Of a stretch of DNA of 64,000 bases, positions 25,874 to 34,091 are shown piece after piece. Below the pieces are notes generated by a model. It did not search any database, had not been told where the DNA came from, and saw nothing but the letters and a program-made list of their open reading frames with translations. This stretch comes from Actinomadura rudentiformis (GTDB taxonomy: Bacteria; Actinomycetota; Actinomycetes; Streptosporangiales; Streptosporangiaceae). The DNA is taken from NCBI RefSeq assembly GCF_008923185.1, contig NZ_WBMT01000018.1, positions 186,001 to 250,000 on the forward strand, in the 5' to 3' direction. Every line of letters begins with the position of its first letter. Within the stretch, counting starts at the first letter, position 1. The translations under genes were made by a program, and so were the position numbers.

Positions 25874-26343
25874 AGCCGGTGCTGTTCCTCAACGGCCCCA
25901 ACCTCAACCTGCTCGGCACCCGCGAACCCGGCAAGTACGGCACCACGACGCTGGCCGAAATCGAGAAAGAGGTGCGCGAGGCCGCCGACGAGCACGGCCT
26001 TGCCGTCAGATTCACCCAGAGCAACCACGAGGGCACCCTCATCGACCAGATCCACCTCGCAAGCACCGAATGTCAGGCGATCGTCATCAACCCCGGCGGG
26101 CTCACGCACACCTCCGTGGCGCTAAGGGACTCGATCGCAGCCGTGCGCCTCACCACCGTCGAGGTGCACATCACCAACACACACCGCCGCGAGCACTTCC
26201 GACACCACTCCTACATCTCCGCTGTCGCCGACGCGGTGATCCTCGGAGCCGGGACGCACGGATACCTCCTGGCCCTCCGGCACATCGCCCACCTTCTGGC
26301 CGCCCCCGGCCCACTCCCTGCCACCCCCCGGAGAATCACATGA
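25861..26343 (+). CDS. aroQ: 3-dehydroquinate dehydratase, type II
   Basis: 160 aa. Type II dehydroquinase: LNGPNLNLLGTREPGKYGTT holds the catalytic Asn/Arg/Tyr (the flexible lid YGTT), then FTQSNHEGTLIDQIHLAS, INPGGLTHTSVALRD, and VEVHITNTHRREHFRHHSYI with the essential His. It converts 3-dehydroquinate to 3-dehydroshikimate, here in the catabolic direction (as QsuC). About 15 residues longer than usual at the C-terminus. It overlaps qsuD and, by ATGA, the transporter gene. Confidence 0.95.
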   Translation: MPGLKPVLFLNGPNLNLLGTREPGKYGTTTLAEIEKEVREAADEHGLAVRFTQSNHEGTLIDQIHLASTECQAIVINPGGLTHTSVALRDSIAAVRLTTVEVHITNTHRREHFRHHSYISAVADAVILGAGTHGYLLALRHIAHLLAAPGPLPATPRRIT

Positions 26344-27755
26344 GCCAGCACACCAAGCCACCAGGCCCCGCCGCGCAGACCGGCCCCGTCCGGGACCTTC
26401 CCGAGCCCATGCCGCTGCGCCGCATGGTCGGCCCCGGCATCGTGGCCGTCGGGATCGGCCTGGCCGCCGGCGAGATCATCCTGTGGCCCTACCTCACCTC
26501 GATCGGCGGGCTCGGGCTGCTGTGGCTGGCCCTGGTCACCCTGGCCATCCAGTTCGTCATCAACATGGAGATCGAGCGCTACACCCTGGCCACCGGGCAG
26601 ACGGCTGTGGCCGGGTTCTCCCGCTGGTGGAAGGGCTGGGGCATCCTGATCTGCCTGGCCGGGGCGTTCCAGTACGTCTGGCCCGGCTGGGCCACCAGCG
26701 GCTCGACCGTGTTCACCTACCTGGTCGGCGGCGGCGACCCGGTCTGGATCTCGGTCGCCGTCCTGGTCGCCATCGGTGTCCTGCTGACCTTCTCCAAGGT
26801 CATCTACAAGACCGTGGAACGCGTCGAGAGTGTCAAGGTGGCCCTGACCCTCTTCTTCCTGGCCATCGCCGTAGTGTTCGTGATCTCCCTGTCCACCTGG
26901 GGCGAGGGCGCCGAGAAGACCGTCAGCGGCTTCGGGCAGATCCCCGACGGCATCACCTTCACCATGATCCTCAGCGCTCTGGGCGCGGCCGGCGCCGGCG
27001 GCGTGCACAACCTCGTCCTGAGCAACTGGATCCGCGATAAGCGCTACGGCATGGGCGCTCACGTCCCCCGGCTGATCTCCCCCATCACCGGCCAGGAAGA
27101 GGCCTCCGGCGGCGACCGCTACAGCTTCCCCGACACCGAGGACAACCTCTCTCGCTGGCGGATCTGGTGGAAGCGCGCCAACATCGAGCACCTCACCACC
27201 TTCGTCCTGGTCTGCATCGTCACCATCGGCGTCATGTGCCTGCTGGCCTACGAGACGCTGTTCGGCCGCGACGACCTGGAATCCGACCCCTCGTTCCTGC
27301 GCATCCAAGGAGACATCTTCGCCGCCGAGGTCGGCGAATGGCTCAAGATCCTCTTCTTTGCCATCGCCGCGGTCTCGCTGTGGGCGGCGGCCATGGGCCT
27401 GCTCGACGTCATCGGCCGCGTCGCCTCGGACTTCCTGCGCCGCAACTACCTGATGAGCTCCACCCGCTGGACCGAGGCCCGCCTCTACCTGGCCGTCGTG
27501 TGGACCGAGATCGTCCTGGGCTCGATCATCCTGCTGTCCGGATTCGACCAGCCCATCGGACTCCTCGTCGTCTCCACCTGCGCCGCCTCGGTCGTCACCC
27601 TGCTCTACTCGATCCTGCTGATCCGCCTCAACACCAAGGACCTGCCCCGCGCCATCCGGATCCGCGGCGTACGCCTGGCGACCATGGTCATCGCGATCTG
27701 CTTCTACGGCTTCTTCGCCATCGCCATGGTCATCACCCAACTCCAGAAACTCTGA
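26340..27755 (+). CDS. Nramp-fold membrane transporter, substrate probably not a metal
   Basis: 471 aa, about 11 transmembrane helices, LeuT-like Nramp family. TM1 reads GPGIVAVGIGLAAGEIILWP and TM6 reads ALGAAGAGGVHNLVLSNWIR. Canonical Nramp metal transporters need Asp-Pro-Gly-Asn in TM1 and Met-Pro-His in TM6; both are missing. That places it in the divergent Nramp-related clade. As third gene of the qsuD-aroQ operon (ATGA overlap), in the position of the quinate/shikimate permease of other organisms, it may import quinate, shikimate or a related acid; this is inference. It is followed by a strong terminator. Confidence 0.85.
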   Translation: MSQHTKPPGPAAQTGPVRDLPEPMPLRRMVGPGIVAVGIGLAAGEIILWPYLTSIGGLGLLWLALVTLAIQFVINMEIERYTLATGQTAVAGFSRWWKGWGILICLAGAFQYVWPGWATSGSTVFTYLVGGGDPVWISVAVLVAIGVLLTFSKVIYKTVERVESVKVALTLFFLAIAVVFVISLSTWGEGAEKTVSGFGQIPDGITFTMILSALGAAGAGGVHNLVLSNWIRDKRYGMGAHVPRLISPITGQEEASGGDRYSFPDTEDNLSRWRIWWKRANIEHLTTFVLVCIVTIGVMCLLAYETLFGRDDLESDPSFLRIQGDIFAAEVGEWLKILFFAIAAVSLWAAAMGLLDVIGRVASDFLRRNYLMSSTRWTEARLYLAVVWTEIVLGSIILLSGFDQPIGLLVVSTCAASVVTLLYSILLIRLNTKDLPRAIRIRGVRLATMVIAICFYGFFAIAMVITQLQKL

Positions 27756-27763
27756 CCCCACGT

Positions 27764-27801
27764 CGGGTGCCCTCAACCCAACCCGGGGCTGAGGGCACCC
27801 G
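27764..27801 (+). terminator. hairpin terminator of the qsuD-aroQ-transporter operon
   Basis: CGGGTGCCCTCA (27,764-27,775) pairs perfectly with TGAGGGCACCCG (27,790-27,801) over a 14-nt loop, 8 nt after the stop codon. There is no T-tract, as is common in actinomycetes. Confidence 0.85.
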
Positions 27802-27899
27802 CCCTCGCCGACGGGAAGAGATGTCGACCGGCACCGGACATCAGCTCCACAGCAACCGATCTCGCTTGCACCAAGGAACCGCGCGGACCGACGCATTCA

Positions 27900-28095
27900 T
27901 GTAGGCCTCGGTGTAGGAACACCGCAACCCCCTCGGCGACCAGGAAGGTTTGGACTTGGCGATCTTCTTGATCTCACGGCGCTCCGGCAGGGTGAACGTT
28001 GCCTGCTGCGGTACTAGATTGTCGTTCAACCACTGAAACGGCGCCGTTGTCGTCGGCGGGGGGTTGCAGGCCCCATTTACCACCGAGCATTTCGC
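27900..28095 (-). pseudogene. possible IS630-type transposase scrap
   Basis: FTLPERREIKKIAKSKPSWS, then PRGLRCSYTEAYMNA, loosely resembles the HTH region of IS630 transposases (LPxxWSLxKLxxYL). No more of the gene is present. Low confidence. Confidence 0.3.
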
Positions 28096-28196
28096 CGATG
28101 AGCTTCGGAGGCGACGAAACGTCCGTGTGCTCCGGTGCAGTGGTGATCGCTGGGCCGGAGCACGCGGATACGGGGTGCGGCCGGGCGCGGCTGCGT

Positions 28197-29225
28197 TCAG
28201 GGCGTTTGCCGGGCGGCCGATAGGTCGAGGGCCACGTCGGTGATCATGTCTTCCTGGCCGCCGACCATCTTGCGCCGGCCGACTTCGACCAGGATGCTGC
28301 GCGTGTCGAGGCCGTGGAGTTCGGCGGCGGCCTCGGCGTGGCGCAGGAAGCTGGAGTAGACGCCTGCGTAGCCGAGGCTGAGCGTCTCGCGGTCGACGCG
28401 GACCTCCCGGTCCTGCAAGGGGCGTACGAGATCGTCGGCGGCGTCCATCAGAGGGAACAGATCGCAGCCGTGCTGCCAGCCCATCAGGTCGGCCACCGCG
28501 ATGAACGCCTCGAGTGGGCAGTTGCCGGCCCCCGCGCCCTGGCCGGCCAGGGAGGCATCGATCCGGGTCACGCCGTTCTCGACGGCGACGACCGTGTTGG
28601 CGACGCCGAGCGCGAGGTTGTGGTGGGCGTGGATGCCGAGTTCGGTGCCGGGGTCGAGGACCTCGCGGTAGGCGCGGAAGCGGTCGCGGACGCCGTCCAT
28701 GGTGAGGCGGCCGCCGGAGTCGGTGACGTAGACGCAGTGCGCGCCGTAGGACTCCATCAGCTTCGCCTGCCGGGCCAGTTCGGTGGGCTCGGCCATGTGG
28801 GACATCATCAGGAAGCCGGCCACGTCCATGCCCAACTCCCGCGCGGCGGCGATGTGCTGGGCGGCGATGTCGGCCTCGGTGCAGTGGGTGGCTATGCGTA
28901 CCGAGCGGATGCCGAGGGAGTGCGCCTGCCTGAGGTCGCGGATCGTGCCGATGCCGGGCAGCAGGAGTGTCGTCGGGACGGCTTGGTGGGCGGTGTCGGT
29001 GACGGCCTCGATCCACTCCCAGTCGGTGTGGGCGCCGATGCCGTAGTTGACGCTGGAGCCCGACAGACCGTCGCCGTGCGCGATCTCGATGGCGGAGACG
29101 CCTGCGGAGTCGAGGGCGGCGGTGATGGTGCGTGCCTGCTCGACGGTGTAGCGGTGCCGGACGGCGTGCATGCCGTCGCGCAGGGTGACGTCCTGGACGT
29201 AGAGCGGCTGGACAGTGGTGGTCAT
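28197..29225 (-). CDS. mhpE: 4-hydroxy-2-oxovalerate aldolase
   Basis: 342 aa. DRE-TIM aldolase: VTLRDGMHAVRHRYTVEQAR carries the catalytic Arg/Asp, LGIHAHHNLALGVANTVVAV the two metal-binding His, and RIDASLAGQGAGAGNCPLEA the conserved loop. The C-terminal dimerisation domain contacts the acetaldehyde dehydrogenase for substrate channelling. It splits 4-hydroxy-2-oxovalerate into pyruvate and acetaldehyde. Start ATG 29,225 overlaps the dehydrogenase stop (ATGA), as in other meta-cleavage operons. Last gene of the operon. Confidence 0.96.
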   Translation of the reverse strand: MTTTVQPLYVQDVTLRDGMHAVRHRYTVEQARTITAALDSAGVSAIEIAHGDGLSGSSVNYGIGAHTDWEWIEAVTDTAHQAVPTTLLLPGIGTIRDLRQAHSLGIRSVRIATHCTEADIAAQHIAAARELGMDVAGFLMMSHMAEPTELARQAKLMESYGAHCVYVTDSGGRLTMDGVRDRFRAYREVLDPGTELGIHAHHNLALGVANTVVAVENGVTRIDASLAGQGAGAGNCPLEAFIAVADLMGWQHGCDLFPLMDAADDLVRPLQDREVRVDRETLSLGYAGVYSSFLRHAEAAAELHGLDTRSILVEVGRRKMVGGQEDMITDVALDLSAARQTP

Positions 29226-30181
29226 CGCCGGGCTCCCCGGGGGCTGGTGAGGGCGGCGATGCGCTCGCCGGTGCGGAGTGCGGCGGAGGTCATGATGTCG
29301 AGGTTCCCCGCGTACTTGGGGAGGTAGTGGGCGGCGCCCTCCACCTCCAGGAAGACCGAGGCGCGCAGTGCCGGCCGGGTGCGGTCCTCGGCGGGCAGCA
29401 GGCCGCGCAGGGGGTCGTCGGCGGCGACCGGCTGGTACTGGACCTGCTGCTTGAGCCGGTAGCCGGGCACGTAGGCGCGGACGCGGGCGACCATCTCCTC
29501 GACCGAGCCGGTGATGAGGTCGGTGTCGCAGTCGGAGACGAGGCAGTGGACGGTGTCTCGCATGATCAGCGGGGGCTCGGCGGGGTTGAGGATGATGATC
29601 GCCTTGCCCCGGGCCGCGCCGCCGACCTTCTCGATGGCGGCGGAGGTGGTCTCGGTGAACTCGTCGATGTTGGCCCGGGTGCCGGGGCCGGCCGAGCGGG
29701 AGGCGATGGAGGCGACGATCTCGCCGTAGTGGACGGGCGTGACGGCTCCTACGGCGGCGACGATCGGGATGGTGGCCTGTCCGCCGCACGTGACCATGTT
29801 GACGTTGGGCGTGCTGAGGTGCTGGTCCAGGTTCACGGGCGGTACGACGAAGGGGCCGAGGGCGGCGGGGGTCAGGTCCACGACCGTGCGGCCGTGTTCG
29901 CGGAGGACCTGGTCGTGGCGGCGGTGCGCTCCTGCGGAAGTGGCGTCGAAGACGATGTCCACCTCGGCGAACTCGTCGAGCTTCACCAGCCCGTCGATGC
30001 CGTCGTGGGTGGTGGCCACCTTGAGACGGCGAGCACGGGCCAGGCCGTCGGAGTCGGGATCGATGCCGGCCATGGCCGCCATTTCCAGGGTCTCCGACAA
30101 CCGCAGCACCTTGATCATGAGGTCGGTGCCGATGTTGCCGGAGCCTATGACGGCGACCTTGGTGCGGTTGCCGGTCGTCAT
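29222..30181 (-). CDS. mhpF: acetaldehyde dehydrogenase (acylating)
   Basis: 319 aa. NAD-binding VAVIGSGNIGTDLMIKVLR; catalytic Cys in NMVTCGGQATIPIVAAV; ILNPAEPPLIMRDTVHCLV and C-terminal ASVFLEVEGAAHYLPKYAGN with LDIMTSAA. It oxidises acetaldehyde plus CoA to acetyl-CoA and forms a channelling complex with the aldolase encoded next. Both ends overlap their neighbours by 4 nt, so the three genes are translationally coupled. Confidence 0.97.
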   Translation of the reverse strand: MTTGNRTKVAVIGSGNIGTDLMIKVLRLSETLEMAAMAGIDPDSDGLARARRLKVATTHDGIDGLVKLDEFAEVDIVFDATSAGAHRRHDQVLREHGRTVVDLTPAALGPFVVPPVNLDQHLSTPNVNMVTCGGQATIPIVAAVGAVTPVHYGEIVASIASRSAGPGTRANIDEFTETTSAAIEKVGGAARGKAIIILNPAEPPLIMRDTVHCLVSDCDTDLITGSVEEMVARVRAYVPGYRLKQQVQYQPVAADDPLRGLLPAEDRTRPALRASVFLEVEGAAHYLPKYAGNLDIMTSAALRTGERIAALTSPRGARR

Positions 30182-31005
30182 GCGGGTGCTCCATCGGTGG
30201 AGGTGACCGGGGCGAAGCGGACCGAGACCGAGCCCAGGCTGGTGATGTCGGCGCGGAAGGCATCGCCGGGCTCGGCGGGCGCCATCGGCCCGAGGGCGCC
30301 GGTCAGGACCACGTCCCCGGCGCGCAACGGGTCGCCCATGGCGGCCAGGGTGGATGCCAGCCAGACGGCGGCATTCAGCGGGCTGCCGAGACAGTCGGCG
30401 CCGGAGCCGGTGGAGACCTCGGCGCCGTTGCGGCTCATGCTCATCTCCACCCCCCGCAGGTCCAGGTCCGTCAGCTTGCGCGGGGGCCCGCCGAGGACGA
30501 ACAGGCCGCTGGAGGCGTTGTCGGCGATGGTGTCGGTGATGCTGATGTCCCAGTCCTCGACACGGCTGTCGACGATCTCCAGGGCGGGGAGTGCGAAGTC
30601 CGCCGCGCGCAGAACGTCCGCGACCGTACAGTCGCGGTGCGGAAGGTCGCCGCCCAGGACGAGGGCGACCTCGGCCTCCACTTTCGGCTGAAGCAGCCGC
30701 CCGGACCTCACCTCGCCGCCGTCGGGCACGGCCATGTCGGCGAAGAGAACTCCGAAGTCCGGCTGTCCCACACCGAGTTGGGCCTGAACGGCAGGAGACG
30801 TCAGGCCGATCTTCCGGCCGACCACACGGTGTCCCTCGGCGAGCGCGCGTTCGGTGTGGATCCGCTGTGCGGCATACGCGGCGTCGATGTCATCGGCGGC
30901 GAAGAGTTTGCGCACGGGCGGACAAGGGATCGCGGTGCGCTCGGCCTCGGCGAGCGTGTCCGCGGCGCGCACGGCCGCGGACGACGGAGGGCTGGACACG
31001 GACAT
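30178..31005 (-). CDS. mhpD: 2-keto-4-pentenoate hydratase
   Basis: 275 aa. Same superfamily as the 24,039 enzyme but of the hydratase branch: AYAAQRIHTERALAEGHRVV, then GRKIGLTSPAVQAQLGVGQP, LLQPKVEAEVALVLGGDLPH with metal ligands, and LPALEIVDSRVEDWDISITD followed by TIADNASSG. It adds water to 2-hydroxypenta-2,4-dienoate to give 4-hydroxy-2-oxovalerate, the aldolase substrate. Start ATG 31,005 with GAGGAG 4 nt upstream. First gene of the operon, divergent from the IclR gene. Confidence 0.93.
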   Translation of the reverse strand: MSVSSPPSSAAVRAADTLAEAERTAIPCPPVRKLFAADDIDAAYAAQRIHTERALAEGHRVVGRKIGLTSPAVQAQLGVGQPDFGVLFADMAVPDGGEVRSGRLLQPKVEAEVALVLGGDLPHRDCTVADVLRAADFALPALEIVDSRVEDWDISITDTIADNASSGLFVLGGPPRKLTDLDLRGVEMSMSRNGAEVSTGSGADCLGSPLNAAVWLASTLAAMGDPLRAGDVVLTGALGPMAPAEPGDAFRADITSLGSVSVRFAPVTSTDGAPA

Positions 31006-31097
31006 GTGGCTCCTCAAGATGTGATCGGCGAGCGAAGGCTCCGGCAAGGCGCCCGCGTGGATCCGGTATAGGCCGCAGCGAGCCGACGTGGCAAAAT

Positions 31098-31118
31098 CTG
31101 TTCCATGACACGGAACAG
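31098..31118. promoter_or_regulatory. IclR-type operator overlapping the regulator start codon
   Basis: CTGTTCC (31,098-31,104) and GGAACAG (31,112-31,118) form a perfect 7-bp inverted repeat around the ATG at 31,105. CAAAAT at 31,092-31,097 sits where a -10 box would be for a leaderless transcript starting at that ATG. Binding would repress the regulator and could reach the divergent hydratase promoter. Confidence 0.6.
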
Positions 31119-31857
31119 CTCCTCGGGGAACATGCTGGAGAAAGGGGTGGCGCTCCTCGACTGCTTCTCATCTGGTGGTGGACCGTTTCGGTTGACGGAG
31201 CTGGCCGGGCGCGCCGGCCTGACCAAGACCACCACGTTCCGTCTCACGGGAGAGCTGGTACGGCTCGGGTTGCTGGAGCGCGACGGGGACGGCTACCGGT
31301 TGGGCGGCAAGCTCTTCGAGCTGGGCTCCCTCGTTCCGCGTCGCAGCAGCCTGCGCGAGACCGCCCTGCCCTATCTGCAGGACCTCTTCGAAGCGACGCA
31401 CGAAACCGTGCACCTGGGAATCCGCGATCACCACGACGTGGTCTACATCGAGCGGATCCACGGCCACGGCGCGGTCCAGCTGCCGTCCCGGATCGGCGGC
31501 CGGCTTCCCCTCACATGCACCGGCGTCGGCAAGGCGCTGCTCGCGTTCTCGGACGGGGAGTTGGTTGAGGAAGTGCTGGCCGCTCCCTTGCGGCGGCTGA
31601 CGCCGTACTCGATCAGTGACCCGCTGCGCTTGCGTACGGTCATCGAGCAGGTGCAGGCATCCGGGCTCGCCTACGAGGAGCAGGAAGCGACCAGCGACGT
31701 GAGCTGCATCGCCGCTCCCGTCTTCGACGGCGGAGGGATCGCGGTCGCGGCCATCTCACTGGCCGTGCCCAGAGCACGCTTCCGCCCTGCCCAACTGGCT
31801 CCGGCCGTGCGGACAGCCGCACTGGGGCTGTCGCGAGCCCTACGGAAAGGCAACTGA
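31105..31857 (+). CDS. IclR-family transcriptional regulator
   Basis: 250 aa. N-terminal winged HTH: MLEKGVALLDCFSSGGGPFR, then LTELAGRAGLTKTTTFRLTG and LVRLGLLERDGDGYRLGGKL. C-terminal effector domain: HLGIRDHHDVVYIERIHGHG, CTGVGKALLAFSDGELVEEV and the EEQEATSDVSCIAAPVFD segment. IclR proteins often control aromatic-acid catabolism. It is divergent from the hydratase-dehydrogenase-aldolase operon, its likely target, and a palindrome covers its own start. There is no Shine-Dalgarno before ATG 31,105, fitting a leaderless mRNA; ATG 31,132 (MLEKG) is the alternative start. Confidence 0.92.
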   Translation: MTRNSSSGNMLEKGVALLDCFSSGGGPFRLTELAGRAGLTKTTTFRLTGELVRLGLLERDGDGYRLGGKLFELGSLVPRRSSLRETALPYLQDLFEATHETVHLGIRDHHDVVYIERIHGHGAVQLPSRIGGRLPLTCTGVGKALLAFSDGELVEEVLAAPLRRLTPYSISDPLRLRTVIEQVQASGLAYEEQEATSDVSCIAAPVFDGGGIAVAAISLAVPRARFRPAQLAPAVRTAALGLSRALRKGN

Positions 31858-31981
31858 CACGGATTCGGAAACCCCAGAGCCCAGGACAGCGATTGCGCGA
31901 TGATCGTGCGGACGCGGAATTCAGGAGCCTCCGGCTTCGGCTGCTCAGGCTCGTCCAACCTCAGCGTGGGAAAGTGCTGTA

Positions 31982-32167
31982 TCAGGCAACGTTCGCCCTG
32001 TTGGCCACGCGGCGGAGGTCGGGGTCGGTGGTATGACGATTTCGCCAGGCGAGGTAGCGGCGGATCATGCTGCCCTGCTCGCGGTGGCTGGTGTGGTCGG
32101 TGCCGTCGAGGGTGAAGTAGCGCAGTGCGGTGAACTGAGCCTCGATGAGGTTCAGCCAGCAATGAGT
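31982..32167 (-). pseudogene. IS630-family transposase C-terminal remnant
   Basis: WLNLIEAQFTALRYFTLDGT, then HTSHREQGSMIRRYLAWRNR and ANRANVA-stop, the highly conserved end of IS630 transposases including the catalytic Glu. The rest is missing. Confidence 0.85.
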
Positions 32168-32218
32168 CCGCGGTCCAGCAGGCCGCGCCAGCACTGGATG
32201 ATCTGGCGGGTCTCGCTC

Positions 32219-32287
32219 TCCCGCCTCGGACAACTCTCACCGATCAACTACGAGCAAACCACCGGCAGCTCGACCGCTTCCGCCTGA
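32219..32287 (+). pseudogene. IS3-family OrfB C-terminal end
   Basis: SRLGQLSPINYEQTTGSSTA then SA-stop, the last 22 codons of an IS3-type transposase, followed directly by its terminal repeat. Confidence 0.7.
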
Positions 32288-32358
32288 AACCGGTGTCCAC
32301 ACTTCGGGGGGAAGCCGCCTGAGGTGTTCACCCCTGAATGTGGACACCGATTTCAGGC
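32282..32358. repeat. facing IS3 terminal inverted repeats
   Basis: GCCTGAAACCGGTGTCCACA begins at 32,282 and its near-perfect reverse complement ends at 32,358 (28-bp ends, three mismatches). These are the same IS end twice, in opposite orientation, 21 bp apart, so two copies of related IS elements lay tail to tail. Confidence 0.75.
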
Positions 32359-32604
32359 GGCGGTTGCCAGGTTACCTGCGGTTTTCTCGTAGTTGATCGG
32401 TGACATCTGGCCGAGTCGGGAGTGCCGACGGCGGGTGTTGTATCTGGTGATCCACCCGAACACCGTCAGGCGGGCGTCGCGGGCCGAGGCCCACCGGTCG
32501 GCGTCCTGCAACGTCTCGCGTTTGAGGGTCGCGTTGAGGGATTCGGCGGCAGCGTTGTCGGCGCTGGTGCCCACCGCGCCGCGGGAACGGGTGACAGTCT
32601 TAGG
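32353..32604 (-). pseudogene. IS3-family OrfB C-terminal remnant
   Basis: SRGAVGTSADNAAAESLNAT, then LKRETLQ, TRYNTRRRHSRLGQMSPINY. It contains the last catalytic Glu (AAES). About 83 codons survive; upstream sequence is unrelated. Confidence 0.85.
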
Positions 32605-33465
32605 GACTGGTGCCAGATGCAAGTGGGCAGAGGCCGGGATCACTCTGGCGAGCGGCGGAGCGGCCTTTTGCGAGGAGCAGGCACCGCCACGACGGCCTAC
32701 ACGCCTCTGCCACAAGGGAGATCCCTGCGCTGCGCCAAGACCAGGATGCGCGAGGTGCGAACGATCAACTGCGCCTGGAGCGATACAAACCATGACGGGA
32801 CTGCCGCTCAGTTCGGTCCACGCCCTGCAGGACCTGGCGGCGCTTCCTTTGCAGACCGCATCGCCTCTAATCAGACAGAGTTTTGATACACCGGCCGCGC
32901 TACGCCGGGTCGGTCTGGATGGCCTCACTGCGTCGCCGTGACGATGCAGCGCTACAACTCCTCGGCCGCCACACCGCCCGGCTCGTCGGTAGCCGCCCGG
33001 GGTTCCACATGAGCGCAGCACGGCTGTCGGCGTGCTGCGCTCACGGTCACCTCGGCCGCGTGGTCGCCGGCACCGTCATCGACGGCGAACAGCCCCGGCC
33101 GGTCCGCACCCGCTACGCTGCGCCGCCGGTCCGCACCGTGTACCTCCGGCTCGGCGAGCCAGCCGGGATGTCGGTGAAGTAGTCGCCCACTCGGCGACGC
33201 TGTAGGCCACGAAAACCGTAGAGGCGCCGGAGCGCCTCGCAGGGCCCGCATGGAGGGGATGCGTGACTCAACTCCGGGGCAGCTCTGGAAGTCCTGCCGG
33301 AAAACACCGTCGGGGACCCATCCTCGCCGCTATCCTGCTGATCGAGTTTGCTGCCGCACTCAATTCAGACCTGACGTGTTCAGTCGTGGTCGAGTTGGGG
33401 ACGTTCCGGCAGTCGCTCTCTGCCGGTCCAGCTTCTCTCTCGGCCAGAGAGATGCGAGGCAGCTA
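32605..33465. other. decayed region, no gene recognised
   Basis: A plus-strand frame near 32,640-32,800 (RHDGLHASATREIPALRQDQ) could be scrap of a transposase accessory protein. Nothing else is recognisable. Confidence 0.35.
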
Positions 33466-33663
33466 GTGATACCCCTGGTAGCGGCCCTAGTGATAGGGCT
33501 CGTCGTCACAATCGCGATCACCGCCGGCTTGGCAGGTGCATGGTTGATCAAGGAGCCGTCCACCACCGCGCGGAAGTCTGCGATACACGGCTTTGGAGTG
33601 TTCGCTGGAACCATCATCGTGCTACTCGCGATCATTGGCGCCTACATGTCGATGATCTCTTGA
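33466..33663 (+). CDS. small two-helix membrane protein
   Basis: 65 aa from GTG 33,466 with GAGG 6-7 nt upstream. Two hydrophobic helices (IPLVAALVIGLVVTIAITAG and GFGVFAGTIIVLLAIIGAYM) are joined by a short basic loop (KEPSTTARKSAIH). A clean rho-independent terminator begins 20 nt after its stop, which supports a real transcribed gene. No family recognised. Confidence 0.6.
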   Translation: MIPLVAALVIGLVVTIAITAGLAGAWLIKEPSTTARKSAIHGFGVFAGTIIVLLAIIGAYMSMIS

Positions 33664-33683
33664 TGCGGGTGTGAGCCCGTCCA

Positions 33684-33718
33684 GGGGGCTCCAGGCTACG
33701 GCCCAGGGCCCCCCTTTT
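33684..33718 (+). terminator. rho-independent terminator
   Basis: GGGGGC (33,684-33,689) pairs with GCCCCC (33,708-33,713), followed by CTTTT. Confidence 0.7.
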
Positions 33719-34091
33719 GGCGTTCTGCTCATATGAACTGGCCCGCCACACCAGAAGACCACCACGATCGGGCGGGAGCGGTTGCGGCGGAGCCTGCACA
33801 GGTATGACCCGTTTGATGAGTCCGCTGGCCTCAAACGGCTCCTCCGGCATCGGCCGCAGCAGCGGCATCTCAGGACCAAGTCCTGGGCGACGGTCCGGAC
33901 CCGGGCCCGATTCGCCGATAGCCGATCTTCCCAACCCCGTGCCATGTCCAGCCCATCAACTTAACCGCCCGCGCGCCGCGATTCCCACAAGTTCGGGCTT
34001 CCTGGCAGCAACGGACATGCGAAAACGTCGGGGTGACAGACGATTAACTTCCGGGTGGATGAACTGTTGCGTGTTCGTAGATCCTGGGTAG
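33719..34091. other. no gene recognised
   Basis: Spacer upstream of the STAND gene; open frames on both strands are Pro/Arg-rich and unconvincing. Confidence 0.4.

Noticed and set aside
26211..27896. 561-codon open frame on the minus strand
   Set aside because: It is antisense to the Nramp-fold transporter; the Asp/Gly/Gln-rich composition is what GC-rich antisense frames give, with no family similarity.
33632..33934. 100-codon minus-strand frame upstream of the STAND gene
   Set aside because: Proline/arginine-rich, no motif and no good start context.
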